A stretch of 64,000 bases of DNA from Dendrolimus kikuchii (lineage: Eukaryota > Arthropoda > Insecta > Lepidoptera > Lasiocampidae). The position numbers were made by a program, and so were the translations under genes. Every line of letters starts with the position of its first letter. Positions within the stretch are counted from its first letter, which is position 1. Location: positions 6,959,001-7,023,000 of the forward strand of contig CM034398.1 in assembly GCA_019925095.2 (NCBI GenBank), written 5' to 3'. Below the pieces are notes generated by a model. The model saw only the letters and a list, made by a program, of their open reading frames with translations. It was not told the DNA's origin and did no database searches. Of the stretch, positions 53,401 to 63,800 are shown one piece after another.

Positions 53401-56400
53401 AAATACTGTTAGTTTATAATCTCTTATTAATACTGTTAACTTAAAAGGAATACTTTCGCACACACACAAGCAAGCAAGCTTGCATACACATCATTAATCT
53501 ATATTCATGCTTACATATCCATTACATTTATTGTCACATATCTAGGCATATAGTTATTAAGTAATTTATAGTTATAATAATATCACGCGACGAGAGAGAT
53601 AGACACTTAAAACCGAAACTAACTCCACTGCGGCCCGCCACACGGGCTCTGTAGAGACCTAGACCAGAGTTTACTTTGGACGCTCCTGTAGAATTGTCCT
53701 TGTGATGTTAAATAATCTTATATTCCCAGTAATATTCATGTAAATAAATTTCATTTAATTTTTGTTCAAATAATAGTTGTGTTGATTTACTACATCTAAG
53801 AATATGTAACCCTTGCAAACCTTGTGTATATATTATAATATAGTAATTTGTGTTGTGTACTGGTAATTGAACTAGGGATCTTTGCATTTTAATGAACTAG
53901 GAAGGCTAATAACAACATAGAAAGGCAATTTACTGTAGCAAAACCATGTGAAAGCTCTAATGCGTTGGTTTAAAATTCTAAAGGAACTGTATAAATCTCA
54001 CGAAGCAAAATTATCGTAATACCGATTTGAAGTCTTCAAATTAACATTTATTCCTATGTATTTTTGTAATTATTAGTTAATCTCATCTAAGTGGTATAAG
54101 AGTTTGTTCATTGGGTTTGTAGCTTGGTAAATTTCATAAATGAACTTTGCTATTTTCTATGGCCTGGGTAATAAATGGCCATGGAACAGGGACCAGAGTC
54201 CCCTTTATATTTTTACCCATAAAGGTGCCACTTGCTTAGCTTGGGTGAATAGAACGTGTATATTTGCCTGCAGACTTATCGTATTGAGAAGCTGACAAAC
54301 AGGTAGATGGCGCAAATAATGGAAAGCGTTTACCGTCGCCTATAGACGTTTGCAAGACCTGGAGTGAAAACAACGCGTTGCCACTTTGCCAGCCTTTAGA
54401 ATACTATAGGACGGACAAGGTACGGGGGGTGAGATTGATGATGCAATAGGGGGAGGGGATCTGGGCCATCAGACCTCTCACTCATGGTACAATATAGTTT
54501 TTTTTTTAAATTTACGGTACATTTGACTGTGGCACAGAAACCTCAAGGGTTTATTTGTGCCACAGAGAGTCGTGTACACAATATTGTTATATCAAAAATA
54601 AAAGCAGAGGTGAGTAATTGTTATCATCTTTCTAGTGTATGGTTCTGTTTTAGTCTCATGTCTGCACATATGAGCCTGATGGTCCAATTTGGGAATCAAT
54701 ATAGAACCTTTTCACATTATATTTGATTGATTTATGGTTATTTTTGTACTTTGATTGCATGTCTAAATTTAAATAAGTCATATGTTATTTATTTGCTACA
54801 GGCTGTCCATAGCAAACTATGTCTGGTCTCAGCTGATGGTTCCCGCCTAGAGTATCCAGATTTAGACACCTGTCCCTTAGAGGACTACTCTATGCGTCGT
54901 CGCCGCTCGGCTCCTTACACCTCTTCCGAATACTACCCAGGCCAAGTGGTCTATGGACCTCTTGGCTCTTTAGAGAACGCCAACTGGTTGCATGTTACTA
55001 AGGAAATGAAGGCAGCTAGAAAGCACAAGATGCATGATCACAAGGTAAGCTTGTATTTTTTTTGTATCATATTTAAAACATATAAACATAAATAATCGTC
55101 TTTACTTTAATATGTGTTTGGTATAACACAATACATAGTTACAATTACCACATGCTAACAACGGTGAAGGAAAACATCGTGATGCAACCTGCACATTGAG
55201 ATAACCGATGTGTCAAACCTGCCAAGCCACCTTGGACAGGCGTGGCAGGTATACTGTCCGTTACCTCTATAATGGGAGGCACAAGCCCAGCAGTAGGCCA
55301 TTTATGGGCTGATATTATTTACATATATAATACATAGAACCAAACCATTATTATTTTAATATTTAAAATAAAATATTTTTTTAGACCAGTAATTTACCAA
55401 TACATATGTGTTAGCAGATAATGTGAGCTAAATCTATAAAATTACCGTCAAGGCAACACATTGAAGTACTTTGATACTTTTAGTGCCAGTATTATTTTTC
55501 CATAATTTGTATGTAAATGGTGAACAATAGTATTTTTAACTATATGTTTGTGAGCGATCAATCGAAAGTAACGGAATATTATTTACGATTGCTATCAGTT
55601 TACGGTGGAAGCCGTGGTGACGGAAAGTGTTAGCGTCCATTGGCAATGTCGCGCGCTGTGCACGCACCCAACTAACTCGGACGCACCACAACAGCCCAAG
55701 TTTCTTGTCGCAGGTATAGTATTGCCTTATGACGTTTTACTATTTATATAATACAATGTACTTTATTGCATAACATTAAGATACAGTTCAAGCAACATGA
55801 CCCCCAAAACAATAGGCGGTCTTATCACTAAAAGCAATTTCTTCCAGACAACCTTACGATAGATTAGTGAATATTGTGAAACATGTGGGTTTTGCAACAT
55901 ATCTAAGATCCGATAGGTATCATTTAGTAAAATATGTAATAGATATGATAGGCAAAATTAGATTATATAATTATAAATAAATATAACACTGACAAAATTT
56001 GTAATAGAAAATAAAAAAATATAAGTAGAACAAGATATAGATGTAGTAAAAATCTTGTGTTAGATTAAGATGTAGAAAGATAAAAAGAAAAAAAAGCACG
56101 TAAACATGATACACAACTAAAATACCTTGACAAAAAACTGTGTCAGTATAGGGAGATTAAATTAAAAAAATCTAAGATATAAACGTAATATACAGAATAT
56201 ATATATTTATAAATGGGAAGTAAAATAAACATGAAAGTAAAACAAAAATTGCGTGTATATATAGGCACATGAATTGATTTATGTAGAAAAATAATCATAG
56301 TAGATGCAATCGATCTTTTTTTGATTCATAGTAGAGTTATGTGAGTTGAATCCTGTAAAATTTCTATAGATAAATTCTATAGGATTCAACTCACATAGAG

Positions 56401-59400
56401 TTGCCCCAAGTTTACAACATAAAAAATGGTCGAAAGCAGCTGTCATTTTAGACCAGGTAATTAAAAATCAGAGTATGCATAAATGTGGAGAGATAAAGAT
56501 GAATTAGTTGCCTTTACAGAGTGAGGTTGTTGCTTATTTAGTTTATTAACAAGTCAGATTATAAATTCAGAAGTATGTTCACTCGTCAACCACATAGTAG
56601 GTCTCCAGCTGATGCAAAACCCGTTTCTTGAAGAGAATAAAAATTGTGTCAATAGACATAGACATAGACAACACTTTATTGTTCACCAAAACAAAAATTA
56701 CAAAAAAAATGTACAACAAGATAATAGTTACTAGGTAAAACAAAAGGCGGCCTTATCGCTAAAAGCGATCTCTTCCAGGCAACCTGCAATAGGTGCAATA
56801 GGCAATAGGTGTCATTTAGCTAAATTTGGCAATTTAGTAAGATTGTAATTGTCAGAAGAATACAATTTCCTGTGGCCTGGCGGCCTGTCGTAAGAGGCGA
56901 CTAAACAACCCACAGCCAGGTGGTAGGGTATTTGCTCGACTGGATGGCGACCACCCCTGGTCTAGAGTATGCCGCCATAACAACCTTGTGTTGTGTTCCG
57001 ACATTAGTGACCAGGTTCCAGTCTCCTTTAAGAGAGCAGCAGCGCATTTGTAGCACATTTGGTGTTGCAAATGTCTATAGGCGATGGTAACCGCTTTCCA
57101 TCAAGTGGGCCATCTGCCTGTCTGCTGAACTCCTGCAATAAAAAAAAATTGTGGTTACAAACAATTAACGCGTACGAAGTCGTTAGGTATTCAGAAACGA
57201 ATCAGCTTAATAAAACAAAATCAGCCAAATATCTGTCAGTTCACATAGTGAAGGGTTCATTGGTGTAACTAACATTCACTGGCTAAATTATCATGCGTAG
57301 GTGATGACCTCAAGAACTTAAAACTGTTGAATGTGTTTGAGCCATGTACCCTGCAAGTCGGGGATCGGAACTTTCTCCATATCGGCCCCGAAGACACGTT
57401 TGTTAGCAAAAAGCAGTGGAGGAAACAACAAAGTGAGTAATTTCTAATATTATCATCATTGAAGAAAAAGGCTGACGATCACCATGGTCTCTTATAAAAT
57501 GTAACTGTGAATAATAACTTAGTCTAACAATTTTCTAAGAGCAGAGGGCGTCACATGTTTATTTATTTTTAGCATTACAGTTAATACACCATAACAATGT
57601 AGCTAAATTAAACTAAGTTTGTTTATAGTGGACAGTCAACACATGTATCCGCTTGGGCTCGCGGCGGTGTGGCGGTATATGACAGCGTGCCGTGGATATT
57701 GGATAACGAATATTAATAATATTATCTGATAGCTTAATAATATAACAGCAATAACACGTTGCGAAGCGGGGTACATAGACTAGGAAGTATAATTAAATTT
57801 TAACTTATATGTGTGACCTTTAAAAAGTGTTCTTCAGTGGAACTTATTTTGAATAAAAACGTTTGAATTTGATATATATATTTGATATGTTTATTTAAGT
57901 TTAAAACAAAAAGGTTATTGCTATAAAATATTACTTTTACTGTTATGTGGCGTGGTGAATGCGTGATGGATATATGAGACAAGAATGTAATGGCGTCGCT
58001 GTCAGTTTATCGATCTTTCAAGTCGTGTAGCGCCATCTAACTCTTTCAGCGAAAACAGTTAGATGGCGACCGTAAAACAGCGGTTTTACGATCATTAAAA
58101 GGTCGTTTGGCACTAACATTAGCGAAGAGCTAGATGGCGCTTTAACAACGTAACTGAAATCAGTTTTATAATCTTACAAAACAAAACCTCATACATTTAC
58201 TATAAAAGAACGAAGTTATAAGATATAATATAAGACATAACTTTGTACAAGTAAAAGGAGTCAAATAGCGCATTAATTAATTATTATTGTTGTCTAAACT
58301 ATATAGATACTTTGAAAGTGAAATAATAACAATAGTTTTTTTATGTGTAATTTTGTCAATGCCCCTATTTTCACAGGTTTAGGGTAATATGTTAAAGTTA
58401 ACATAATTTTTGCAAGTTTATGTGTAAATGTCGACATAATAATAATTATATGTTTTAGGTAAATTCTATCGGAATCTCCGGAAACAAACGCGACCCACCA
58501 AAAAATCTTCTAAAGCCGATACTAACTCTTCAGAACATATGCCTTCAAGGCCTAAGAAACGGGTCCCTTACCACCGTAAACTCAAGACTACCGAGGTATT
58601 TATACTTGTATCTATGAACACGTAAAAGTAACTTTTTAATTTTTATAAACATAAAAATAACATCTCTCAACTTTTCTGTTTCATATATTTAGGGTTAATT
58701 TGTGTAAACAATATTATAGTTAAAAATTATAGTCTGTTACTCTGATAAACTATAATTGCTACTGAAAAGTTTAAGCAAAATCTGTTGAATAGTTTTTATG
58801 TAAAATACTCATTTACAAGGCATCCTTGCTCATAAATTTTCATGTCTAGAATTTTAATACAAATTTCAGTGTGAGCCTATTCGATTCGTGGCTATGATAA
58901 TTGGTTTTTAGAAAATCTAATGATATCGCTTTAGTTTTCATCAAAATCGGCGTCGAGACTCATTTGAATATTTTTCGCTATTTCTTGTAGTTTTGGTTTG
59001 GTAGCCATAGAGGCCCACTTAAAAAATTCATCTGTATATCAAATTTGCTGTTTCAAAAACAGATTTCGCTTTTATAAAAGTTATGGAGGAGGTGGGCACT
59101 GAAAATTAGGAGGTGGGCACTGAAAAATAGTAGTTGCGCGCTGAAAATAACGAGGTGGACACTGATAATCAGTGCTGTGTCGGACTATGTTTCAGCACAA
59201 CAATAAGCTGAGTGCCAACCTCATTTCTTGTCTTTTGTGTGTCACTTAAAGAAACAAATATTTTCTTTCTTTTAATGAATACTATGGAACTGCTATTAAT
59301 AACATAGAGGTGTGTGTTCAACAGACTGAAATGGAAGTAGATGCAACAGAGGAGCCTCTTGAATCATTAGATGAGGCGTTGAAGGCTGACGTGGGGTGTC

Positions 59401-62400
59401 CTAGCATCAAGATTGAGCCTATCGGGGATGTTTCTTTGCCAATCGCAAGCAGCCAAGAAGATACTGTCACTGAAGAGAAGAATGATTCAGGAATCAGGTA
59501 ATTACTTTGAGATGGCACATGTTATAATAAATTCTTCGGTCATATGTTTCTGTGTCAATCTGTCTGTATATCTACTAAATATATTAACTCTAGTTTACAT
59601 ACAAAAAACAGGTTTTAAAATACCATTTTACTTCTGATATATCAAGATAGAAATAATTTTAGACCAAAACAGAGATGGATGGATTGTGTGAAGGATGACA
59701 TGATGATTTGTGGTGTCACAGAGGACAAATAGAGGAGCATGAAAGGTAAAGACGTGCGAAATAATTTGGAGAAGGTCAAAGAAAAGTGAGAGATAGAAAT
59801 AATTTTAATTACTGTATAAACAATAATTAATGCACTGTTGTCAGAAGTGTAGTCTTTTGATTCTTAGGTTTTTTGTTTGTCTGTTTGTTGGGGATTCACG
59901 TAAAAACTATTGGACCGATGTCGGCGCCGTTTTCGCTAATCGATACCAAATTCCTGGACTTAAATTCTGCATTACATTATATTCCGGGAATGCTGCGGGC
60001 ATTTTCATGGGAATGGTTTAAAGTAGCCAGAGTAATAAAAAAATCTGATTCCAATATTTTACCTGTTCAATGTGGACAAAGTCGCTGTTAAATGCTAGTT
60101 TATCCATAAGATTTGTTGGTACATCGATAATTTACCGAAATTTAATATGAATATTACTAATAGTCCCGAGCCAACCCGCGAGGAGCCGTCATTGTTCAAC
60201 GGAGACAGCAAGCCACTTCAGACCGGTGGCAATGATGACGACTCTGACAACTGGGAGAACACCAGCAGCGATGGCAGTGACACTGATAGGTTAGTTATTG
60301 TTTTTTTTACTAAGGCTTTTCCCATTTCCTCACACTTGTGTAATTTAATTCTGTTTCACAAGATTTCAGGGTAAAAAATTTTAATATCATTCATATCGGA
60401 TGGCATGATAATAGATTCGTTCAGTTTTGCTTGCCTGAATTTTTGATAGATTTCCCATAGAAAAATAGTTGTCCTCATGTAAAACTTGCATCGCGAGGCA
60501 TATTTTGCCTCATGGGAGGTCAGCGTTAATATAACTTCATGGTGTTTAAGATTATGAAATCGATTTGGTTTTATATATTGGTGTAAAATAAATAGAAATT
60601 GTGTATTGTAATAAATGTTTTGTTAACCCCTTAACTGAATGTACTGCACCAGGGCTTTGAGTCAACTCAAAATTGCGCCATGGCATAACAAAATAATACT
60701 CCCCGAATGAGTTGCAAAGCCCTCCCACCCGTACTATGTTTCCGCTGGCTTTTAGCGCAATAGCGCATGCAAAATAATAATAATCGGCAGACAAACACAC
60801 ATATTGTATATTCCTAAATTAAGCAAGTTACGCTTGTGTTATGGGTAATATACAACGGACTACTCTGGGGCCGATCCCAGACACCCAGACCATAGTAAAT
60901 AACGGAGAAAATACGTTTCCGAAATTTACTATACCAGGAATCGAACCCGGAGCCTCTGCGTTGCAGTGAGGTAGGCGGCAAAGGCTTAGCCCGCTCAACC
61001 ACAGAAGCCGTCAAATAAGGAAGCATACATACTAATTGGCTCATATTTATCTTTATTAATACGGCGTTTTTCACGTGACGTCAACAATGCATCAGTGTTG
61101 CCACCTGTGAGTTTAAACAATGGCAAACGCTGCGCGACGTATTTGGATATAGGTCGAAAAAGCGCGACATTTCTTCAGAGGATGGTAATCGGCAGACAAA
61201 AAGACACATTATATATCCCCAAACTAAACAAGTTATACTCGTGTTATGAGTAATATACAATGGACAACTCTGGGGCCGGTCCCAGACATCCAGACCATAG
61301 TAAATAACAGAAAGTTCGTTTCCAAAATTTACCATGCCAGGTATCGAACCTCTGCGTTCCAGCTAGTTCGACCGGCTAATGACTTAGCCTGCTTAACCAC
61401 AGGCTGTCATGTTGACTACGTGACGAAAATTTAAAGCCCCTCCCTTGCCTTTGTGAATAAGCCGGGTATTTTAAGGAAATTAACGAGTCGAGTAGTATGG
61501 GTATGTTTGTAAAATAAATAGAGGCGCAGCAAATAAATAAATTGAAATTGAAATAAAGTTTCACCAAACCTAAAATTTATTAACCTAACAAAAATTCACT
61601 AATTAACTGTCCTGAACTGGATTAAAAAATTCACTGAAGTTGACTGAGCTAATGCACTTAACACCACTTAGCATAGTGTTAGACTGCTGAGCGGAGAAAT
61701 GGAGAAATATTAACCAATACCAAAGGATTGCATAAAAATAGCAGCCAGTCCTATTGGTTAATATTTTTCAGTTCCGCAGCCTCGCTCCGTTTCAATGGAC
61801 AGGCAGCCTTACCTGTGTCTATGTTGTAATGACAGCGGTGCGACGTGGTCGTCCCGCTGTTCGTCGGCGGCGTCGCAGCGCGGCAAGCGGTCGCCGCAGC
61901 TGGCCGTGCGGCTGTTGCGCGGCAAGCGACTAAAACGCGCGGTGCGCCGCGCCCCACCCGCGCCTCCCCCCAAGCAGGGCGACCGCGTCGTCGTCGAGAC
62001 CTTGCACACCACTAGCTGCGCGAACGTCGTCTGGCAGGTAGCGTCTTATACCCTATATCCCATATACGATGTTGCAGTGGATGGGGCTTGCAGGACTCAA
62101 AAGGCATTGTGCTCGATGTTGCAGGATGCACTGCAGGCTGCAACAATATTCACAGTCCTGCATTACGCGGTGGACTGCTATGCAGTACCATGAACGGGCC
62201 TCGTTATTCACTATTAAGCCGCGTACTCATCTACGAGCCGTAACAGTGACCGAGCGGATACAGTAACATGCTCTTGTTGCGAGCGCGTCGCGTGCTGCTC
62301 GCCTCGAGCTCGTGAGCCACGTACACACTATGATTTTTGGTTATAGTGACTGAACGGTTACTGCTCGCAGCTGAGTATGCTGTTTTATAAACTTTTTAGT

Positions 62401-63267
62401 TTCTGCAAATTATTGTAATCTTTATTATACATGAAACATTCCAAATGTCATATTACACACAAACATCGGAGTCAGACAATAAGGTTTTCTGTTGGGATTA
62501 ATTACTTAGTGGATATAGATTTTTGTCTAGTTCATCTCTTTGTTTGTCACAGTCACTTTTGTCGGTAACTACTAAGCTTACATGCATAAAATTTAGTAGG
62601 AGTATGTAATCTATATATCTCCATATAGTGTTGTAAAGAAATCTCGGCAAGGGAAAGATTTGGTCACCATACACGTAACTGAAGGTTGAATTTTTGGTTA
62701 TTTCAGTCGACAGATGGCTTCTTAAGTCATAAAAATTCTCAGACTGTCAGTTCTGAGACAATATCCATTGTGTAGTTTTTAAGATATGGAGTATTCAGGC
62801 AATAAATTAATGGACTGTCACTCACTAACCTGATCTATTACAGGATGGAACCATAGAAATGGGAATACCATCAACTCAACTTTACCCAATACACCATTTG
62901 GACGGACAAGAGTGCTTCCCTGGCGACTTTGTTGTCAGTGGAGTTGCCAACGTGGAGGAAACGCAACAGGTATATTTTGATTTTGTTTATGTCATACTTA
63001 ATATTATCGTTTTGTTTTCAGATATCATTTTGAGTATTTACTAAATTGTATGAAAAATGTTCTTTTTATATTTCCGGAGTACAGCCGACAAGCTGACGGC
63101 CACCTCGTGGAAAGTGGTTACCATCGCCACGTTCTTAATTAAAAACTAGAAAAATATTGCTTTCAGTTAAAACACAGGGACTACGGCGTGGTCCAGCGCG
63201 TGGACCACCACGGGCGCACTGCCATCGTGCACTGGTATCGCACCTACACCAGCGCCGAAGAGCCCAT
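47416..63267 (+). CDS. UBE2O: (E3-independent) E2 ubiquitin-conjugating enzyme UBE2O, N-terminal half (eleven exons, gene runs off the window)
   Basis: Exons: 47416-47640, 52532-52759, 54802-55044, 55599-55713, 57301-57432, 58459-58595, 59325-59497, 60164-60289, about 61836-62037, 62844-62969, 63167-63267. Phases are continuous, giving 602 complete codons. Family blocks in order: YFYEDEVYKINNRGQVVFGL, MPGDVVRRLIAGKDTQRGYC, LQIVGTKHVI, EYYPGQVVYGPL with NANWLHVTKEMK, SVSVHWQCRA, FEPCTLQVGDRNFLHIGPED, an acidic region ending DSDNWENTSSDGSDTD, an Arg/Lys-rich stretch, GDRVVVETLHTTSCANVVWQ, LYPIHHLDGQECFPGDFVV, YGVVQRVDHHGRTAIVHWY. This matches the conserved N-terminal regions of UBE2O (human about 1292 residues), which bind substrates. 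The catalytic UBC domain lies beyond the window. UBE2O mono- or multi-ubiquitinates unassembled ribosomal proteins and basic-patch proteins in the cytoplasm. The exon 9 start is uncertain: 61803 also fits in phase, adding 11 codons. Confidence 0.94.
48208..48300 (+). repeat. Foldback family A, copy 6 (degraded)
   Basis: AAAACTATGTTTTAATGGTG and GTTTTAAGTGCAGTATTTTA, followed by the family tail TTTTAATTATGTGTACTAAT. Only the terminal part remains, in UBE2O intron 1. Confidence 0.5.
48322..48412 (-). mobile_element. Short retroposon, family C, copy 3, with 12-bp target-site duplication
   Basis: A 91-bp insert from ACATACATACATAACTTCAC to ATTCTTACACACCTCAC. TAAGCTTTGATT stands on its left (48310-48321) and exactly again on its right (48413-48424). 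The duplication fixes the insert boundaries and shows that this short unit inserts as a retroposon with an (ATGT)n tail on the minus strand. Confidence 0.85.
48536..48678 (+). repeat. LINE tail fragment with tandem duplication of about 62 bp
   Basis: A family B terminal block (GGTGAGCCATCTCCCTGTCT) is followed by two successive copies of CTGTCTGCTAGACTCATGC, TTAAAAA and CTTCTGAAGG with about 62-bp spacing. A duplication of the retroposon 3' end, in UBE2O intron 1. Confidence 0.55.
48726..49963 (+). pseudogene. Mariner transposase pseudogene
   Basis: Starts near AGGGTGAATAAAAAAGTTCT, a mariner-like end. Across several frames the plus strand reads WVAEFKRGRLSLK, DPCSGRP, ENLVLEDRSIIIKHIAEIL, then TMDKTWVHQFDPETKRHSMS (first catalytic Asp region), VFWDNKRIFFIDYI (second Asp), HSPYSPLLAPSDFHLFPKLK (third region, normally D34D) and EEFFKTQEKKFF. 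Many stops and frameshifts make it inactive. It lies inside UBE2O intron 1 in the host sense. Its length is close to a full 1.3-kb mariner. Confidence 0.85.
50060..50520 (+). mobile_element. LINE RNase H/C-terminal fragment
   Basis: A first frame reads WQRSWTNTS and REIQPSISKEPWFSK. After a shift a second frame (50290-50493) reads SIICRLRLGNLCSSVHLNRI then CDCGTDEESPDHIF. R-L-R-L-G-x-L-x-x-x-x-H-L-x-R and C-x-C-G-x-x-E-x-x-x-H-x-x marks the C-terminal region of Jockey/I-type non-LTR polyproteins. Broken copy in UBE2O intron 1. Confidence 0.65.
50456..50513. repeat. 27-bp perfect inverted repeat at the end of a LINE fragment
   Basis: AGGATTTTATTGGGAGAATT continues to TTAATAC (50456-50482). 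After a 4-nt loop (AGAG) the exact reverse complement follows (50487-50513). The inner LINE frame reads straight into it, so the right arm looks like a fold-back copy of the LINE end. Confidence 0.75.
51340..51415 (+). mobile_element. LINE 3' tail, family B, plus fragment
   Basis: GCAAATGTCTATAGGCGATG, GTAACCCCTTTTCAGCATGT and GGACCATCTGCCTGTTTGCC, then CAATAAAAAA. It is a clear 3' end in UBE2O intron 1. The 250 bp before it is C-rich and may be the rest of the insert. Confidence 0.6.
51430..52190. other. Rest of UBE2O intron 1, unclassified
   Basis: A moderately GC-rich patch (51530-51870), with ACGTTCCACATGAGGCTCAT near its start and CGCTATGTGGAACGGCTGAC near its end, suggests degenerate inverted ends (TTCCACAT against ATGTGGAA). 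It is possibly another TIR element. TTAGTATGTT is repeated three times near 51898-51950. No exon is seen. Confidence 0.35.
52205..52290 (-). mobile_element. LINE 3' tail, family B, minus fragment
   Basis: CCCAACTAGTAGATGGTTAT, CATTGAGTATAGATATTCGC and AACACTAGGGGTGAAGCTGT correspond, with changes, to the reverse family B tail seen at 35390-35480. Confidence 0.4.
52855..53760 (-). mobile_element. Solo-LTR candidate in UBE2O intron 2
   Basis: Read on the minus strand: a TATAAAA box (53096-53101 on the plus strand reads TTTTATA), followed by CGACGGCCTGATGGAGAGAG and GAGGCAGTTGAGCGACG, then AT-rich sequence ending CTCGTAACA. TATA plus initiator-like sequence and a ...ACA end fit the promoter and 3' end of an LTR. 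The 5' boundary is not resolved and no second copy is in the window. GC content differs from the flanks. Confidence 0.35.
54296..54400 (-). mobile_element. LINE 3' tail, family B, minus fragment
   Basis: ACAGGTAGATGGCGCAAATA, GCGTTTACCGTCGCCTATAG and ACGTTTGCAAGACCTGGAGT match the reverse of the family B tail, with CAACGCGTTGCCACTTTGCC shared with 35465-35485. It lies in UBE2O intron 2, antisense. Confidence 0.55.
55128..55318 (+). mobile_element. SINE in UBE2O intron 3
   Basis: ACGGTGAAGGAAAACATCGT, GTGTCAAACCTGCCAAGCCA, GGCAGGTATACTGTCCGTTA and CAGCAGTAGGCCATTTATGG then GCTGATATTATT. The layout is a familiar lepidopteran SINE. Its relative at 14150-14500 is interrupted by a MITE. Confidence 0.65.
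56333..56403. repeat. Hairpin repeat in UBE2O intron 4
   Basis: TATGTGAGTTGAATCCTGTA pairs with ATAGGATTCAACTCACATA across about 25 bp that is itself partly self-complementary (TTTCTATAGATAAATT). Confidence 0.6.
56846..57141 (+). mobile_element. LINE 3' tail, family B, near-full copy
   Basis: Parallels 13245-13577 from ACAATTTCCTGTGGCCTGGC through CGTAAGAGGCGACTAAACAA, CCACCCCTGGTCTAGAGTAT, AGAGAGCAGCAGCGCATTTG and CCATCAAGTGGGCCATCTGC to an A-rich end (CTCCTGCAATAAAAAAAAA). It lies in UBE2O intron 4, about 160 bp before exon 5. Confidence 0.7.
58025..58140. repeat. Repeat with GCGCCATCTA hairpin
   Basis: AGCGCCATCTAACTC and GTTAGATGGCGACC form a short hairpin. GAGCTAGATGGCGCTTTAAC follows 60 bp later. 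The same core is at 20728. It is probably the end of a dispersed element, in UBE2O intron 5. Confidence 0.4.
59085..59182. repeat. Minisatellite of four units
   Basis: Successive variants of AGGAGGTGGGCACTGAAAAT with a period of about 20-24 bp (GAGGTGGGCACTGAAAATTA, GAGGTGGGCACTGAAAAATA, TAGTTGCGCGCTGAAAATAA, CGAGGTGGACACTGATAATC). It lies in UBE2O intron 6. Confidence 0.65.
59655..59790 (+). mobile_element. RTE-like LINE C-terminal fragment
   Basis: The plus strand reads RPKQRWMDCVKDDMMICGVT before a stop, the same hallmark as 41662-41862 but more diverged. It is followed by A-rich sequence. It lies in UBE2O intron 7. Confidence 0.55.
59875..60099 (+). mobile_element. Helitron-like element, copy related to 1441-1841
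   Basis: GGGGATTCACGTAAAAACTA, CCGATGTCGGCGCCGTTTTC, CTGGACTTAAATTCTGCATT and GGGAATGCTGCGGGCATTTT, ending GACAAAGTCGCTGTTAAATG then CTAGT. The same block order as 1441-1841. It lies in UBE2O intron 7, ending 65 bp before exon 8. Confidence 0.5.
60781..61014 (-). mobile_element. tRNA-derived SINE, tandem copy 1
   Basis: On the minus strand, a head with TGGTTGAGCGGGCTAAG (A box) and GGGTTCGATTCCTGG (B box) is followed by a tRNA-unrelated body (TAGTAAATTTCGGAAACG, ACTATGGTCTGGGTGTCTGG) and a tail near GTGTGTTTGTCTGCCGATTA. The internal Pol III promoter is well preserved but the cloverleaf is not. The second copy is at 61187-61410 in the same orientation. Antisense in UBE2O intron 8. Confidence 0.8.
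61187..61410 (-). mobile_element. tRNA-derived SINE, tandem copy 2
   Basis: Same block order as the neighbour at 60781-61014: GGTAATCGGCAGACAAA, ATACAATGGACAACTCTGGG, CAGACCATAGTAAATAACAG, a B box in inverted sense (CCAGGTATCGAACCTCTGCG) with a 5-base loss, and AGCCTGCTTAACCACAGGCT. The 170 bp between the copies does not repeat. Confidence 0.75.
61704..61769. repeat. Inverted repeat next to UBE2O exon 9 acceptor
   Basis: GAAATATTAACCAATAC at 61704-61720 pairs with CTATTGGTTAATATTTTTC at 61751-61769. The right arm includes the pyrimidine tract before a CAG at 61769-61771. It could mask or favour one of the nearby acceptors of exon 9. Confidence 0.5.
63080..63130 (-). mobile_element. LINE 3' tail, family B, tiny fragment
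   Basis: CAAGCTGACGGCCACCTCGT then GGAAAGTGGTTACCATCGCC is the reverse of the terminal family B block. It lies only about 40 bp before UBE2O exon 11. Confidence 0.45.
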
Positions 63268-63645
63268 GTGAGTTTATACAATGTACTATAACAGTGGCTC
63301 TCAAAGTTGACCAGACCATGACCCCACCTAATAAGAACTTCCAATTTCCGAACTCGCCTCTTGGCTGTCATTAAGCAAAAAAGGGCATTATTATACGAGC
63401 CTTTACCGCTACTATATCGTAAGCGATATTTGGACCTAAGTATATTTTTTTTTGCAAAAAGCATTTCAAACTATTATTTTGTTTCAAGAATTTAAGTTTT
63501 CGATTAGACCCTACTGAACCAAAAACTAAAACTTTAATTTTTTTTTGTTTAAAACACCTTTTGCGACAAAAAATATACTTAGATCCAAATTTTGCTTACG
63601 ATAAAATGGCGGTAAAAGCTCGAATATGAAAGAAGGATTATTCAT

Positions 63646-63800
63646 AATTAAAACTACGCTTTAATGGTTTTGAGCGCGGTATTTTATTAAATTTTTGAGA
63701 ATCGTCGAAATAAAAATAAAATAAAACACCGCACTTAAAACCGTTAAAACGTAGTTTTAATTGTATGTACTAGTCACGAAAACTTAAGAAAATAATCAAG
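63646..63800. repeat. Foldback family A, copy 7
   Basis: AATTAAAACTACGCTTTAAT and GGTTTTGAGCGCGGTATTTT face AAAACACCGCACTTAAAACC and GTTAAAACGTAGTTTTAATT across about 25 bp, followed by the family tail TGTACTAGTCACGAAAACTT. It is a short two-arm form like that at 42089 but more diverged. It lies in the visible part of UBE2O intron 11. Confidence 0.7.

Noticed and set aside
54484..54801. Frames directly before UBE2O exon 3 as coding
   Set aside because: The text is intron read-through. The acceptor at 54802 restores phase 0 and family similarity starts exactly there.
60930..61010. tRNA gene (A and B boxes present on the minus strand)
   Set aside because: No cloverleaf can be drawn, and a second tandem copy with a shared tRNA-unrelated body shows it is a SINE.
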